A program made the translations under genes and the position numbers. 64,000 nucleotides of DNA, taken from NCBI GenBank assembly GCA_963791425.1, contig CAWBSE010000003.1, forward strand, positions 620,001-684,000. Reading direction: 5' to 3'. Shown here one piece after another: positions 1 through 7,730 of this stretch. The first letter of the stretch is position 1; each line of letters begins with the position of its first letter. Under the pieces are notes generated by a model. It saw only the letters and a list, made by a program, of their open reading frames with translations, had not been told where the DNA came from and did not search any database. This DNA comes from DATBLE01 sp963791425. Lineage in GTDB: Bacteria > Actinomycetota > Thermoleophilia > Gaiellales > Gaiellaceae.

Positions 1-907
1 CGTCGAAGATCAGCTGCGCGTCGTAGGTGCCGTAGTACGAGCCGACACCGGCGTGGTCACGGCCGACGATGAAGTGCGAGCAGCCGTAGTTCTTGCGGCA
101 GATCGCGTGCCAGATCGCCTCGCGCGGGCCCGCGTAGCGCATCGCCGCCGGGAAGGCAGAGACGAGCACGCGGTCGGCCGGGTAGTAGTTCTCGACGAGG
201 ATGTCGTAGCACTCGACCCGGGTCGCGGCCGGCACGTCGTCCGACTTCGTGTCGCCGACGAGCGGGTGGATCAGCAGGCCGTCGACCGTCTCCAGCGCGA
301 CCTTCGTCAGGTACTCGTGCGCGCGGTGGATCGGGTTGCGGGTCTGGAAGCCGACCACGCGGCGCCAGCCGCGCTCGGCGAAGATCGCCCGCGTCTCGGC
401 GGGATCCCTCGCCAGCTCGGGGAACTGCGGGACGGCCCGCTCGAACACGATTACCTTCCCCGCGAGGTACAGCGGCTTCTGCTCGAACAGCACGGCGACG
501 CCGGGATGCTCGGAGTCGGTGGTGCGGTAGGCCAGTTCGGCCTCGCGCTCCTTGTCGTACTCGTAGACGGCCTCGACCTCGAGGACGGCGACCGGCTTGC
601 CGCTCTCGTCGGTGAGGGCGACGCGGTCGCCCGTGGGGGCGGCGTCGACGGCGAGGCAGACCGGAAGCGACCAGGGCAGGCCGTTCGCCAGCCGCATGTT
701 CTCCAGGACCGACTCGTAGTCGGCCTGGCCCATGAAGCCCTCGAGCGGCGAGAGCGCGCCCGAGGCGACCATGTCCAGGTCGGAGAGCTCGCGCGAGGTC
801 AGCTGGACGGTCTCGAGCGAGGCGAGGTCGTCGGGCGCGTCGCCGGTCCGATCGACGAGGACGCCGCCGTGAGGCTTGATCAGGTTGTCGGTGGCGACGG
901 CGCTCAT
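1..907 (-). CDS. sat: Sulfate adenylyltransferase (ATP sulfurylase), 3' end cut by window edge
   Basis: Activates sulfate with ATP to adenosine 5'-phosphosulfate (APS), the first step of sulfate assimilation in the cytoplasm. The frame is open from an ATG at 907 down to base 1, giving about 302 residues; the C-terminus lies outside the window. The nucleotide-binding QTRNPIHRAHE motif and the later GRDHAGVG motif of ATP sulfurylases are both present, and the N-terminal PUA-like region (LIKPHGG, then SPLEGFMGQADY) is typical of the single-chain bacterial Sat. Its start overlaps the stop of the APS kinase gene in an ATGA tetranucleotide (904-907), so it is translationally coupled as the last visible gene of the operon. 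No frame break is seen in the visible part. Confidence 0.95.
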   Translation of the reverse strand, partial: MSAVATDNLIKPHGGVLVDRTGDAPDDLASLETVQLTSRELSDLDMVASGALSPLEGFMGQADYESVLENMRLANGLPWSLPVCLAVDAAPTGDRVALTDESGKPVAVLEVEAVYEYDKEREAELAYRTTDSEHPGVAVLFEQKPLYLAGKVIVFERAVPQFPELARDPAETRAIFAERGWRRVVGFQTRNPIHRAHEYLTKVALETVDGLLIHPLVGDTKSDDVPAATRVECYDILVENYYPADRVLVSAFPAAMRYAGPREAIWHAICRKNYGCSHFIVGRDHAGVGSYYGTYDAQLIFD

Positions 908-1503
908 GCGGTCACCCCGGCCGGGATGACCCCGAGCTCCTCGAGCTTCTCGATGACGACCTGCGCCGACTCCTCGGGCGTCTTGCCTTCGGTCTCGACG
1001 ACGATCTCGGCGTTCTCCGGTGCCTCGTACGGATCGTCGACGCCGGTGAAGCCCTTGATCTCGCCGGCGAACGCCTTGGCGTAGAGGCCGTTTACATCGC
1101 GGCGGGCGCACTCGTCGAGTGACGTGGCGACGTAGACCTCGACGAACCGGCCGAACTCCTCGACCATCTCGCGCGCGTTCGCCCGCGTCTCGCGATACGG
1201 GGAGATCGCCGCGGCGATCACCGCGCCGCCCTGGCGCGTGAGGCGCGAGGCGACCCAGCCGATCCGCCCGATGTTCGTGTCGCGATCCTCCTTCGAGAAG
1301 CCGAGGCCTTTCGAGAGGTGCTGGCGGACACTGTCGCCGTCGAGGTACTCGACGACCAGGCCTCGCTTGTCGAGCTCCGGCCCGATCACGTGCGCGATCG
1401 TCGACTTGCCCGACCCCGAGAGGCCGGTGAACCACAGGGTGAAGCCGCCTTCGCGCACCCGATCGGACTCGGGGTGCTCGTGGGCGTGGATGTTGTCGGT
1501 CAT
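904..1503 (-). CDS. cysC: Adenylylsulfate (APS) kinase
   Basis: Phosphorylates APS to PAPS. The 199-residue length is normal for a stand-alone CysC. The Walker A motif GLSGSGKST is at residues 27-35, followed by the family motifs LDGDSVR and FSKEDRDTNIGRIG and the ISPYRETRANAR segment. It is joined by ATGA overlaps to the APS reductase gene upstream (1500-1503) and to sat downstream. Because the neighbouring reductase is of the Fe-S type that takes APS directly, PAPS made here may serve sulfation reactions rather than sulfite production; that is an inference from the reductase type. Confidence 0.95.
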   Translation of the reverse strand: MTDNIHAHEHPESDRVREGGFTLWFTGLSGSGKSTIAHVIGPELDKRGLVVEYLDGDSVRQHLSKGLGFSKEDRDTNIGRIGWVASRLTRQGGAVIAAAISPYRETRANAREMVEEFGRFVEVYVATSLDECARRDVNGLYAKAFAGEIKGFTGVDDPYEAPENAEIVVETEGKTPEESAQVVIEKLEELGVIPAGVTA

Positions 1504-2219
1504 GCGTTTCCTTTCACGGGTTTGCTAACGGCTTCGCCGAGAGGCGAAGACGCATGGATGCCGCACTCGAGCTTGTCGGAGCCGGCCCAGCGGCCTGCGC
1601 GCTCCTCCTCGTCCGGTGCCGTCGGCCGGGTGCAGGGAATGCAGCCGATCGAGCGGTACCCGGTCTCGTGCAGCGGGTTGTAGGGAATCTCGTTGACCTT
1701 GATGTACGCCCAGACGCGCTTCTCGTCCCAGTCGGCCAGCGGGTGTACCTTCCAGACGCCGTAGCGCTCCGACCATTCGACCTTCGGCGTGTTCGCGCGG
1801 CTCGGCGACTGGTCGCGGCGGATGCCGGACACCCAGGCGTCGTACGGCTCGAGCGCGCGGACGAGCGGCTCGACCTTGCGGATCTCACAGCAGCGGTCGG
1901 GGTTCAGCTCCCAGAGGTTCGGGCCTTCCTGCCTGTGCTGCTCGGCGACCGTGATCACCTGGGGCTGGATCAGGTTCAGCCCGTAGCGCTCGATCAGCCG
2001 ATCGCGGGTCTCATAGCTCTCGCGGAAGAAGAGCTGTGTGTCGAGCTCGACGACGTCGATCGGCAGACCGAGCTCGGAGACCATGTGCACGAGCACCGAC
2101 GACTGCTTCTGCCACGAGCAGGTCAGGCAGAACCCGTCGCCGAACTGCTCGTAGCCCCAGACGAGCAGATCCTCGGCGGTGATGGTCTCCTCAGGAAGCA
2201 GCAGGCTGGGCGTCGCCAA
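1500..2219 (-). CDS. cysH: Assimilatory APS reductase, [4Fe-4S] type
   Basis: Reduces APS to sulfite and AMP. The 239-residue protein carries the paired cysteines C110-C111 and the C193-x2-C196 pair that bind the [4Fe-4S] cluster of APS-specific reductases, plus the catalytic ECGIH motif (C219). The SGIRRDQSPSRA segment of the PAPS/APS reductase family is also present. This cysteine pattern separates it from the cluster-free PAPS reductases. The start chosen (2219) overlaps the end of the upstream phosphosulfolactate synthase gene by 29 bases. Its product sulfite is the co-substrate of that upstream enzyme, which makes the gene order meaningful. No sulfite reductase gene is visible; it could lie left of the window. 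Confidence 0.93.
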   Translation of the reverse strand: MATPSLLLPEETITAEDLLVWGYEQFGDGFCLTCSWQKQSSVLVHMVSELGLPIDVVELDTQLFFRESYETRDRLIERYGLNLIQPQVITVAEQHRQEGPNLWELNPDRCCEIRKVEPLVRALEPYDAWVSGIRRDQSPSRANTPKVEWSERYGVWKVHPLADWDEKRVWAYIKVNEIPYNPLHETGYRSIGCIPCTRPTAPDEEERAGRWAGSDKLECGIHASSPLGEAVSKPVKGNA

Positions 2220-2958
2220 GGAGCACCTCCTTCAGCGTGTCGCCGCGCAGGCCGAGCCTGAGCGTCTCCAGCGGGATGACCTCGTCGGGCGGGATGTTGC
2301 CGAGGTTGACCTCCGGGCCGAAGTGCTTGACGAACCACGCCTGCGCGGCCTTGGTCGGCGCCTCGAAGACGACGTGCTCGCGGCCCACGGCCTCGGCGAT
2401 CTCGCCGACCAGCTCGGTGCGCATGCCGCCGGCCGAGTCGAAGATCCCGGCGGTGCCGCCCTCGCGGGCCTCGGTGATCACCTTCCAGGCGCCGGCGTCG
2501 AGCTCCTCGCGCAGCCACTGCGTCCACTCGGCGGCGGTGTACTCGACCGACGAGTCCTTCGAGCCGACCTCGGAGAGGACGGTGAAGTCGCGTGCGAAGT
2601 CGGCGATCAGCTCGAGCTTCTCGCCGCGGGGGATGTCGACCGTGCCGTCGGAGATCTCGACGTACGTCAGGCCGAGATCGTGGAGCCACGTCTTGTACTC
2701 GTCGACCTTGCCCTTGATGTAGACGACCTCGAAGAACGTGCCGCCGACGACGACGGGCTTGTCCTTGAGGACGTCGAGCTTGCGGCGCAGGTTCGGGGTC
2801 ACGTACGAGGTGCCCCAGCCGAGCTTGACGATGTCGATGTACGGGCCCGATGTCTCGAGCACGTCCTCCCACCCGCGCGGGCCGAGGCCCTTGTCGATCA
2901 CGTGGGTGATGCCGCCGGTGCGCGGCGTCAGGCCGATGTCGAAATTAGAGGCGGGCAA
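2191..2958 (-). CDS. comA: Phosphosulfolactate synthase (ComA family)
   Basis: ComA enzymes add sulfite to phosphoenolpyruvate to give (R)-phosphosulfolactate, the entry to coenzyme M in methanogens and to sulfolactate in some bacteria. The 255-residue protein shows family features: THVIDKGLGPRG near the N-terminus, YIDIVKLGWGTSY, VVVGGTFFEV, YVEISDGT, and the late VNLGNIPPDEVIPLETLR segment. The start is a TTG at 2958 with AAGGAG four bases upstream, inside the end of the fumarase beta gene. It sits directly upstream of the sulfite-forming APS reductase. No phosphatase (ComB) or dehydrogenase (ComC) homologue is present in the window, so the fate of the product is unknown. Confidence 0.88.
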   Translation of the reverse strand: MPASNFDIGLTPRTGGITHVIDKGLGPRGWEDVLETSGPYIDIVKLGWGTSYVTPNLRRKLDVLKDKPVVVGGTFFEVVYIKGKVDEYKTWLHDLGLTYVEISDGTVDIPRGEKLELIADFARDFTVLSEVGSKDSSVEYTAAEWTQWLREELDAGAWKVITEAREGGTAGIFDSAGGMRTELVGEIAEAVGREHVVFEAPTKAAQAWFVKHFGPEVNLGNIPPDEVIPLETLRLGLRGDTLKEVLLGDAQPAAS

Positions 2959-3547
2959 AGAGCTCCTTCAGCTTCTCCTGGGCCGCGGCCTGGACGTCGT
3001 GGTAGAGCGAGTTGCCGTGCGCGTCGATGCCGACCGTGAGCGGCCCGAAGTCCTTGACGCGGAACTTCCAGAGGCACTCGGGCATGAGCTCCTCCCAGGC
3101 GACCTCCTCGATCTCCTCGATCTGGGTCGTCTCCAGCGCGGCGGCCCCGCCGACGATCGCGAAGTAGACCATCCCCAGCCTGTGCATGGGCTCGATCGCC
3201 TCGTCCGGGAAGCCGCCCTTGCCGCAGATGGCGCGGACGCCGTACTGCGCGCCGAGGGGCTCGGTGAACCGAACCATCCGGGCACTCGTCGTCGTCCCGA
3301 TGCAGAGCTTCTCGTACTTGCCTCTGCCCTCGGAATCGGTGCCGACCTTGCGGACGTTCGGCGCGGTGTGGAGCAGGAACGCGCCGCTCAGGTCCATCGG
3401 CGGCTCGACGCCCTGGTCGAAGATCCGGATCTGCGTCCGGTCGCGGATGCCGATGATGTGGCCCTGGACGGTGACCTCGTCGCCGGCGCGGAGCTTGAGG
3501 ATCTCGGCCGGGTCGGTGATCGGGAACGTGACTTCGTGCTTGGCCAT
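2945..3547 (-). CDS. Class I fumarate hydratase, beta subunit (two-subunit type)
   Basis: C-terminal half of the oxygen-sensitive Fe-S fumarase/tartrate dehydratase family, expected to act with the alpha subunit encoded just upstream. The 200-residue length suits a separate beta chain. Family segments include LRAGDEVTVQGHIIGIRD, LHTAPNV, GTTTSARMV, AICGKGG and the C-terminal KVKDFGPLTVGIDAHGNSLY-like region. The ATG at 3547 lies one base after the alpha stop. The canonical reaction is fumarate to malate, but the operon (phosphosulfolactate synthase next in line) leaves open a role on a sulfonate analogue; that is inference only. Confidence 0.9.
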   Translation of the reverse strand: MAKHEVTFPITDPAEILKLRAGDEVTVQGHIIGIRDRTQIRIFDQGVEPPMDLSGAFLLHTAPNVRKVGTDSEGRGKYEKLCIGTTTSARMVRFTEPLGAQYGVRAICGKGGFPDEAIEPMHRLGMVYFAIVGGAAALETTQIEEIEEVAWEELMPECLWKFRVKDFGPLTVGIDAHGNSLYHDVQAAAQEKLKELFARL

Positions 3548-3548
3548 C

Positions 3549-4448
3549 TCACGCCTCCCGGTCGAAGTCGACGGAGCCGTCGGCGCCGATGTGGGCGCTC
3601 GCGCGGCGCGCGGCCCAGCACTGGTAGTTGACCGCGACGGGGTTGAGGGTCATGTGCGTGTCGGCGTGCTCGATGTGGCAGTTGAGGACGGTGACGTCGC
3701 CGCCGAGGCCCATCGGGCCGATCCCGGTCTCGTTGAGCAGGCCGAAGAGCTCGTCCTCGAGCTGCGCGACGATCGGGTCGGCGTTGCGCGTGCCGATCGG
3801 CCGCGTGATCGCCTCCTTGGCGAGATACATCGCGTAGTCGGCGGAGCCGCCGATGCCGACCCCGACGATCCCGGGCGGGCACGGCTTGCCACCGGCGCCG
3901 ACGATCGACTCCAGCACGAACTGCTTGATCCCCTTCACGCCGTCGGCGGGGACACACATCTTCAGGAAGCTCATGTTCTCGGAGCCCGAGCCCTTCGGCA
4001 CGCACTTCACGTCGAGGCCGTCCCAGTCCTGGACGAACTCCCAGTGCACGATCGGCAGCCGGTGGCCGATGTTCGGGCCGGTGTTCTCGCGGGTGATCGT
4101 GTGGACGGCGTTCGAGCGCAGCGGGTGCTCGACGGTCGCGCGCGCGGTGCCCGCCTTCAGCGCCTCGTAGATCCGCGCCGGGTGGAGCGGAAAGTGCTCG
4201 CCCACGTGGCAGGTGTAGACCGCGATCCCGGTGTCCTGGCAGACGAGGTTGTTCTCGCTGTCGGCGACCTGGACGTTCTTGAGGATCGTGTTCAGGACGC
4301 GCTGGCCCGGGACGGAGGTCTCCCGCGCGGCGGCGTCCTTGAGCGCGTCGCGGAGATCCTGGGGGATGTCTTTCAGCGCCCAGACGTACAGATGGGCGGC
4401 GGCATCCTCGACCGCGCCGTACAGATCGGTGTCGACGGTTGTGCTCAG
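3549..4448 (-). CDS. Class I fumarate hydratase, alpha subunit; probable CTG start
   Basis: Catalytic [4Fe-4S] half of a two-subunit class I fumarase, about 299 residues. Cysteines expected to hold the cluster are seen in NLVCQDTG, in MCVPADGVKG and in GKPCPPGIVGVGIGG. The only in-frame ATG upstream (4502) lies well inside the preceding gene. A CTG at 4448-4446 has AAAGGAG six bases upstream and overlaps the stop of the flavoprotein gene as CTGA, copying the ATGA/GTGA overlaps used throughout this operon, so CTG is the preferred start. The first recognisable homologous sequence (TVDTDLYGAVEDAAAHLY) begins right after it. Class I fumarases hydrate fumarate in the TCA cycle. Confidence 0.9.
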   Translation of the reverse strand: MSTTVDTDLYGAVEDAAAHLYVWALKDIPQDLRDALKDAAARETSVPGQRVLNTILKNVQVADSENNLVCQDTGIAVYTCHVGEHFPLHPARIYEALKAGTARATVEHPLRSNAVHTITRENTGPNIGHRLPIVHWEFVQDWDGLDVKCVPKGSGSENMSFLKMCVPADGVKGIKQFVLESIVGAGGKPCPPGIVGVGIGGSADYAMYLAKEAITRPIGTRNADPIVAQLEDELFGLLNETGIGPMGLGGDVTVLNCHIEHADTHMTLNPVAVNYQCWAARRASAHIGADGSVDFDREA

Positions 4449-5638
4449 CGTGTGCTCCTTTCGGCTGCGGCCCGGCCGGCGCGGCGTCCGAAGACGCAGC
4501 ACTCGAGCAGGGAGTTGCCCATCATCCGGTTGCGCCCGTGCGTGCCGCCCGCGATCTCGCCGCAGGCGTACAGGCCCTCGAGCGTCGTCTCGCCCTCGGT
4601 GTCGATCACGAGGCCGCCGTTCTGGTAATGCAGCACAGGGTAGGTGTAGATCGGCTCCGCCAAGGGGTCGATTCCCGCCGCCCGGTATCTCCTCAGCATG
4701 TAGGGGAGCGAGACATCGGCGTCGGCCTCGGGAATCCGGGTCGTGTCGAGCAGGACGGCCGGCCGGCCGTCGGGCGTCTCGACGCCGTTGCCCTTCTCGA
4801 CCTCCTCGAAGATCGCCTGCGAGACCGCGTCGCGCGGGCCGAGCGAGTCGGTGAACTCCTCGCCGCGCGCGTTGATCAGGACGGCGCCGTACGCGCGCGT
4901 CGTCTCGGGAATCGAGTAGCCCTGCATGTTCGCGGGCCAGGCGCCGCCGTTCGGGTGGTACTGCAGCGCGTCGAGGTCACGCGCCTGCGCGCCGAGGGCC
5001 AGGGCGATCTGCGTCACCTCGCCGGTCGCGTTCGGGTGGTTTGTCGAGAGCTCACCGCGCTCCGCCGCCTCCCTGAAGCAGCGGCCGCCTGCGGCAAGGA
5101 CAACAGCGGCAGCGTCGACCTCGTGCTCGCCGACCCGTGCGCGCCAGCCGTTCTCGGCCGGCTCGAGGCTCGACAGCGCGCTCTTGTCCAGTGTGGTGCC
5201 TCCGCCCGCTTCCCAGGCTTCGCGCAGGCCGGTGGTGATCGCGTGACCGGTGCGGTCGCCGACCTGGAGCAGGCGCTTCCGGGAGGCGCCGCCGCACTTG
5301 GCGAGGCGGTAGCCGCCGTTTTCCTTCGTGAACGCGACACCGAGCTCCTCGAGCCAGTGGATCGCGCTCTGCGCGTCTCCGGTCAGCACCTCGGCGAGGC
5401 GCTTGTCGGCCGTCTCGTGCGAGCTCTTCCAGACGTCCTCGGCGTGCAGCTCGGGCGAGTCGTCCTCGCCGAACGAGGCCTGGATGCCGCCCTGCGCCTT
5501 CGCCGAGTTGCAGGCCTGGAGCGAGCCCTTGGTCGCGACGGCGACCCGCGCCCCCGCGCGCTCGGCGGACACGCCTGCAGCCAGACCGGATGCACCGCTC
5601 CCGATCACGAGCACGTCGAAGGAGAGCCGCTCGGCCAT
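4445..5638 (-). CDS. FAD-dependent fumarate reductase/succinate dehydrogenase family flavoprotein
   Basis: FAD-binding protein of 397 residues with the Rossmann motif VLVIGSGASGLAAG near residues 9-22, the substrate-loop segment LDALQYHPNGG, the arginine-containing INARGEEFTDSLGPRD region and the C-terminal GGTHGRNRMMGNSLLE motif of the family. It is much shorter than SdhA/FrdA of respiratory complexes and no iron-sulfur or membrane subunit is encoded nearby, so a soluble reductase or an L-aspartate-oxidase-like enzyme is as likely as a complex II subunit. It is the first gene of the operon that continues with fumarase, phosphosulfolactate synthase and sulfate activation. The ATG at 5638 has no Shine-Dalgarno sequence, in line with the short leader predicted from the -10 box at 5648-5653. 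Confidence 0.8.
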   Translation of the reverse strand: MAERLSFDVLVIGSGASGLAAGVSAERAGARVAVATKGSLQACNSAKAQGGIQASFGEDDSPELHAEDVWKSSHETADKRLAEVLTGDAQSAIHWLEELGVAFTKENGGYRLAKCGGASRKRLLQVGDRTGHAITTGLREAWEAGGGTTLDKSALSSLEPAENGWRARVGEHEVDAAAVVLAAGGRCFREAAERGELSTNHPNATGEVTQIALALGAQARDLDALQYHPNGGAWPANMQGYSIPETTRAYGAVLINARGEEFTDSLGPRDAVSQAIFEEVEKGNGVETPDGRPAVLLDTTRIPEADADVSLPYMLRRYRAAGIDPLAEPIYTYPVLHYQNGGLVIDTEGETTLEGLYACGEIAGGTHGRNRMMGNSLLECCVFGRRAGRAAAERSTR

Positions 5639-5647
5639 GGCTGACGA

Positions 5648-5676
5648 ACGATACCAGAACTAATGCGACGAATTAG
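5648..5676 (-). promoter_or_regulatory. Candidate promoter and palindromic operator of the flavoprotein-fumarase-sulfur operon
   Basis: Read on the minus strand, an extended -10 box (TGG followed by TATCGT, 5653-5648) lies nine bases before the ATG, which would give a nearly leaderless transcript. An inverted repeat with arms CTAAT (5660-5664) and ATTAG (5672-5676), spaced by seven bases, covers the expected -35 position. It also contains the stop codon of uppP. No regulator is identified; assignment rests only on position and symmetry. Confidence 0.4.
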
Positions 5677-6531
5677 AACTGGAAATAGATCGACACGGTG
5701 ATGCCGGCGACCAGGCAGTACACGGCGAACGGCGTCAGGCGGTTCGTGTGCAGGAAGCGCATCAGGAACTTGATCGCCAGATAGGCGGTGACAGCGGAGC
5801 ACAGGGCGCCGACCAGGGCCTGGCCGCGCACGCCGTCGCCCGCGCTGCCGAACAGCTCCGGCAGCTTCAGGATCGCGGCGGCGCCGATGATCGGCGTCGG
5901 CCAGCAGGAAGGCGAACCGCGCCGCGTCCTCGTTCGTCAAGCCCGGAGAGCAGTCCCCCGGCCATGGTCGCGCCCGAGCGGGAGAGACCGGGGATCAGCG
6001 CCAGCGCCTGCGCGGTCCCGATCCCGACCGCCTCCTTCCAGCTCAGCCGCCTGGCGATGCGCTCGTCGGCGTCGCCCTCCTCCACCAACGGCGCGTGGCG
6101 GCGAAGGTACTCGGCCCCGAACAACAGGATGCCGTTCAGTGCGAGGAAGATCGCCGCGGACTTCGGAGACGCGAAGACGTGCCGCAGCTTGTGCTCGAGC
6201 AGCAGGCCGAGGATCCCGGCCGGGATCGTCCCGACGACGAGCAGCCAGGCGAGCTTTGCGTCCGTGTCGTCCTCAGCGATCTCCCGGTTGCGAGGCTGCG
6301 CCCGAGCCCCTTGACGATCCGTACCCAGTCCTTCCAGAAGAACCCGAGCAACACGATCGCGGTCGCCAGGTGGGTCGCGACGAGGAAGGTGATGAAGTAC
6401 GAGTCGTTCTGGTGGATGTCCCAGCCGAGCAGCTTCGGAAGGATGACGCTGTGCCCGAGGCTCGAGATCGGGAAGAGCTCGGAAACCCCCTGGAGCAGCC
6501 CCAGGACGATGGCCTGGAAGTACGAGATCAC
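5673..6531 (-). CDS. uppP: Undecaprenyl-diphosphatase (UppP/BacA), frame-broken in this assembly
   Basis: Integral membrane phosphatase that recycles undecaprenyl diphosphate for cell-wall synthesis and gives bacitracin tolerance. Joining three frames restores a full protein of about 285 residues: the start at GTG 6531 (ISYFQAIVLGLLQGVSELFPISS), a middle frame (AKLAWLLVVGTIPAGILG, then LIPGLSRSGATMAGGLLSG) and the end (RFLHTNRLTPFAVYCLVAG). The catalytic E-rich segment (QGVSELFPISS) and the PGxSRSG motif are both present. Apparent single-base shifts lie near 6292, 5941 and 5900; as the gene is normally essential or important, sequencing indels are more likely than a pseudogene. The start overlaps the small upstream gene as GTGA. 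Confidence 0.85.
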
Positions 6532-6762
6532 GTCTTGGCGGTCTTCTTACCGACTGGAACCAGGCGAACGCGAGACAGGCGAGCCCGACGACGAACGCGG
6601 CGATGCCGTGCTTCACGTGGTGGTGATTCGATCCTGCCTGGTGTCCGGGGAAGAAGCCGGGCAGCGAGTGGGCCGGCTCGATCCAGTAGACGACCGAGAC
6701 GACGATCAGCGCAATGCCGACGAACGACGTGCGATCACCGTGAGTACGCGATTGTTCGACAT
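6528..6762 (-). CDS. Small two-helix membrane protein upstream of uppP, frame-broken
   Basis: Not a recognised family. The ATG at 6762 has a good ribosome site (GGGAGG about nine bases upstream). Joining frames across shifts near 6728 and 6549 gives about 77 residues: a first membrane helix (SFVGIALIVVSVVYWIEP), a loop with three consecutive histidines (GSNHHHVKHG), a second helix (AAFVVGLACLAFAWF) and a basic tail ending KKTAKT. The restored stop overlaps the uppP start as GTGA, which supports both the reconstruction and translational coupling to UppP. The histidine loop could bind metal; that is a guess. Confidence 0.6.
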
Positions 6763-6817
6763 CGGAAATCCTCCCTCGCTGGGCCTGCCGCGCGAGGGAC
6801 GATACCGGCGTTCGCGG

Positions 6818-7730
6818 CTACCAGACCGATCGAAACAGCTCGGCGACCTCGGCCGGGCTCGCCGGCCGCGGGTTCGCCTGCGCCCCGGGACGAGAGGCGG
6901 CGCGTGCCCCGAGGTCGTCGAGGTCGGCCTCGGGCACGCCGAAGTCACGCAGCCGCTCGAAGCCGCCGAGCCGCGCGAGCTCCTCGACCCGCTCGACCGA
7001 GACGGCGGTCATCGCGTCGGGCACGACCGGTGCGTTGAAGCGCATCGCCGGCGGCAGGCAGATCGCGTTCATCGCGCCGTGGGGCAGCCCGTACGCGCCG
7101 CCGACCGCCTGGGCCATCGCGTGACCGAGGTAGAGGCCGTGCGCGGCCAGCGCCCGGCCGCCGTCGGCGGCCGCGTCGAGCAGCCCGGTTCGCGCCTCGA
7201 GGTCGCCCCCGTCCTCCAGCACCCGGGGAAGCCAGCGGTCGATCCCCGCTGCGCCGCGCCTGGCCTCTTCGAGATCGCCGGGGTAGAGCGCCTCGACGCA
7301 GTGGGCGAGCGCGTTCATCGCCGTACCGCCGCTCTCCGCGCGCGGTAGGTCGAGGGTCAGCTCCGGGTCGTAGACGATCCCGGCAAGCCGGGCGCCTGCG
7401 CCGCCGCCGACCTGGCGACGATCCGCGTTGCGGACGCCGAAGAACCCCGTCCACTCGGCGCCGGAATACGTGGTCGGGACCGAGCACGAGCGGGAGCCCG
7501 GAGGCGGCGCTCGCGGCCTTGGCGGTATCGATCGTGCTGCCACCCCCGACGGCGAGGATGCCGTCGACCCCGGGGGGCACGACGATCCGGTCGGAGGGGA
7601 TCTCGCCCCAGCGGGCGGTTGCGGGGATCTCGAGCGCGTCCCAGCGCGGCCCGGCGACGAGCAGCGGGTGCTCCACGCCGACGTCGGCGAGGACGCCGGG
7701 CAACTCCGTGAGGCCCCAGCGGACGATCAC
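6818..7730 (-). CDS. Iron-containing alcohol dehydrogenase family protein (maleylacetate reductase-like), frame-broken
   Basis: NAD(P)-dependent dehydrogenase of the Fe-ADH superfamily, about 304 residues once a shift near 7485 is bridged. The N-terminal part has the nucleotide-binding segment ILAVGGGSTIDTAKA; the second frame carries SVPTTYSGAEWTG, GGTAMNALAHCVEALY and the metal region YLGHAMAQAVGGAYGLPHGAMNA. It resembles maleylacetate reductases more than long-chain alcohol dehydrogenases because of the compact length and the SVPTTYSGAE segment, but the substrate cannot be fixed from sequence. The GTG start at 7730 overlaps the stop of the LysR gene (GTGA), so the two are co-transcribed and the regulator may control it. 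Confidence 0.8.

Noticed and set aside
4439..5644. Long plus-strand open frame opposite the flavoprotein gene
   Set aside because: It mirrors the codon structure of a real minus-strand gene, has no recognisable domain and is low-complexity. The same holds for plus-strand frames at 15417-17726 and 59297-61978 and others like them.
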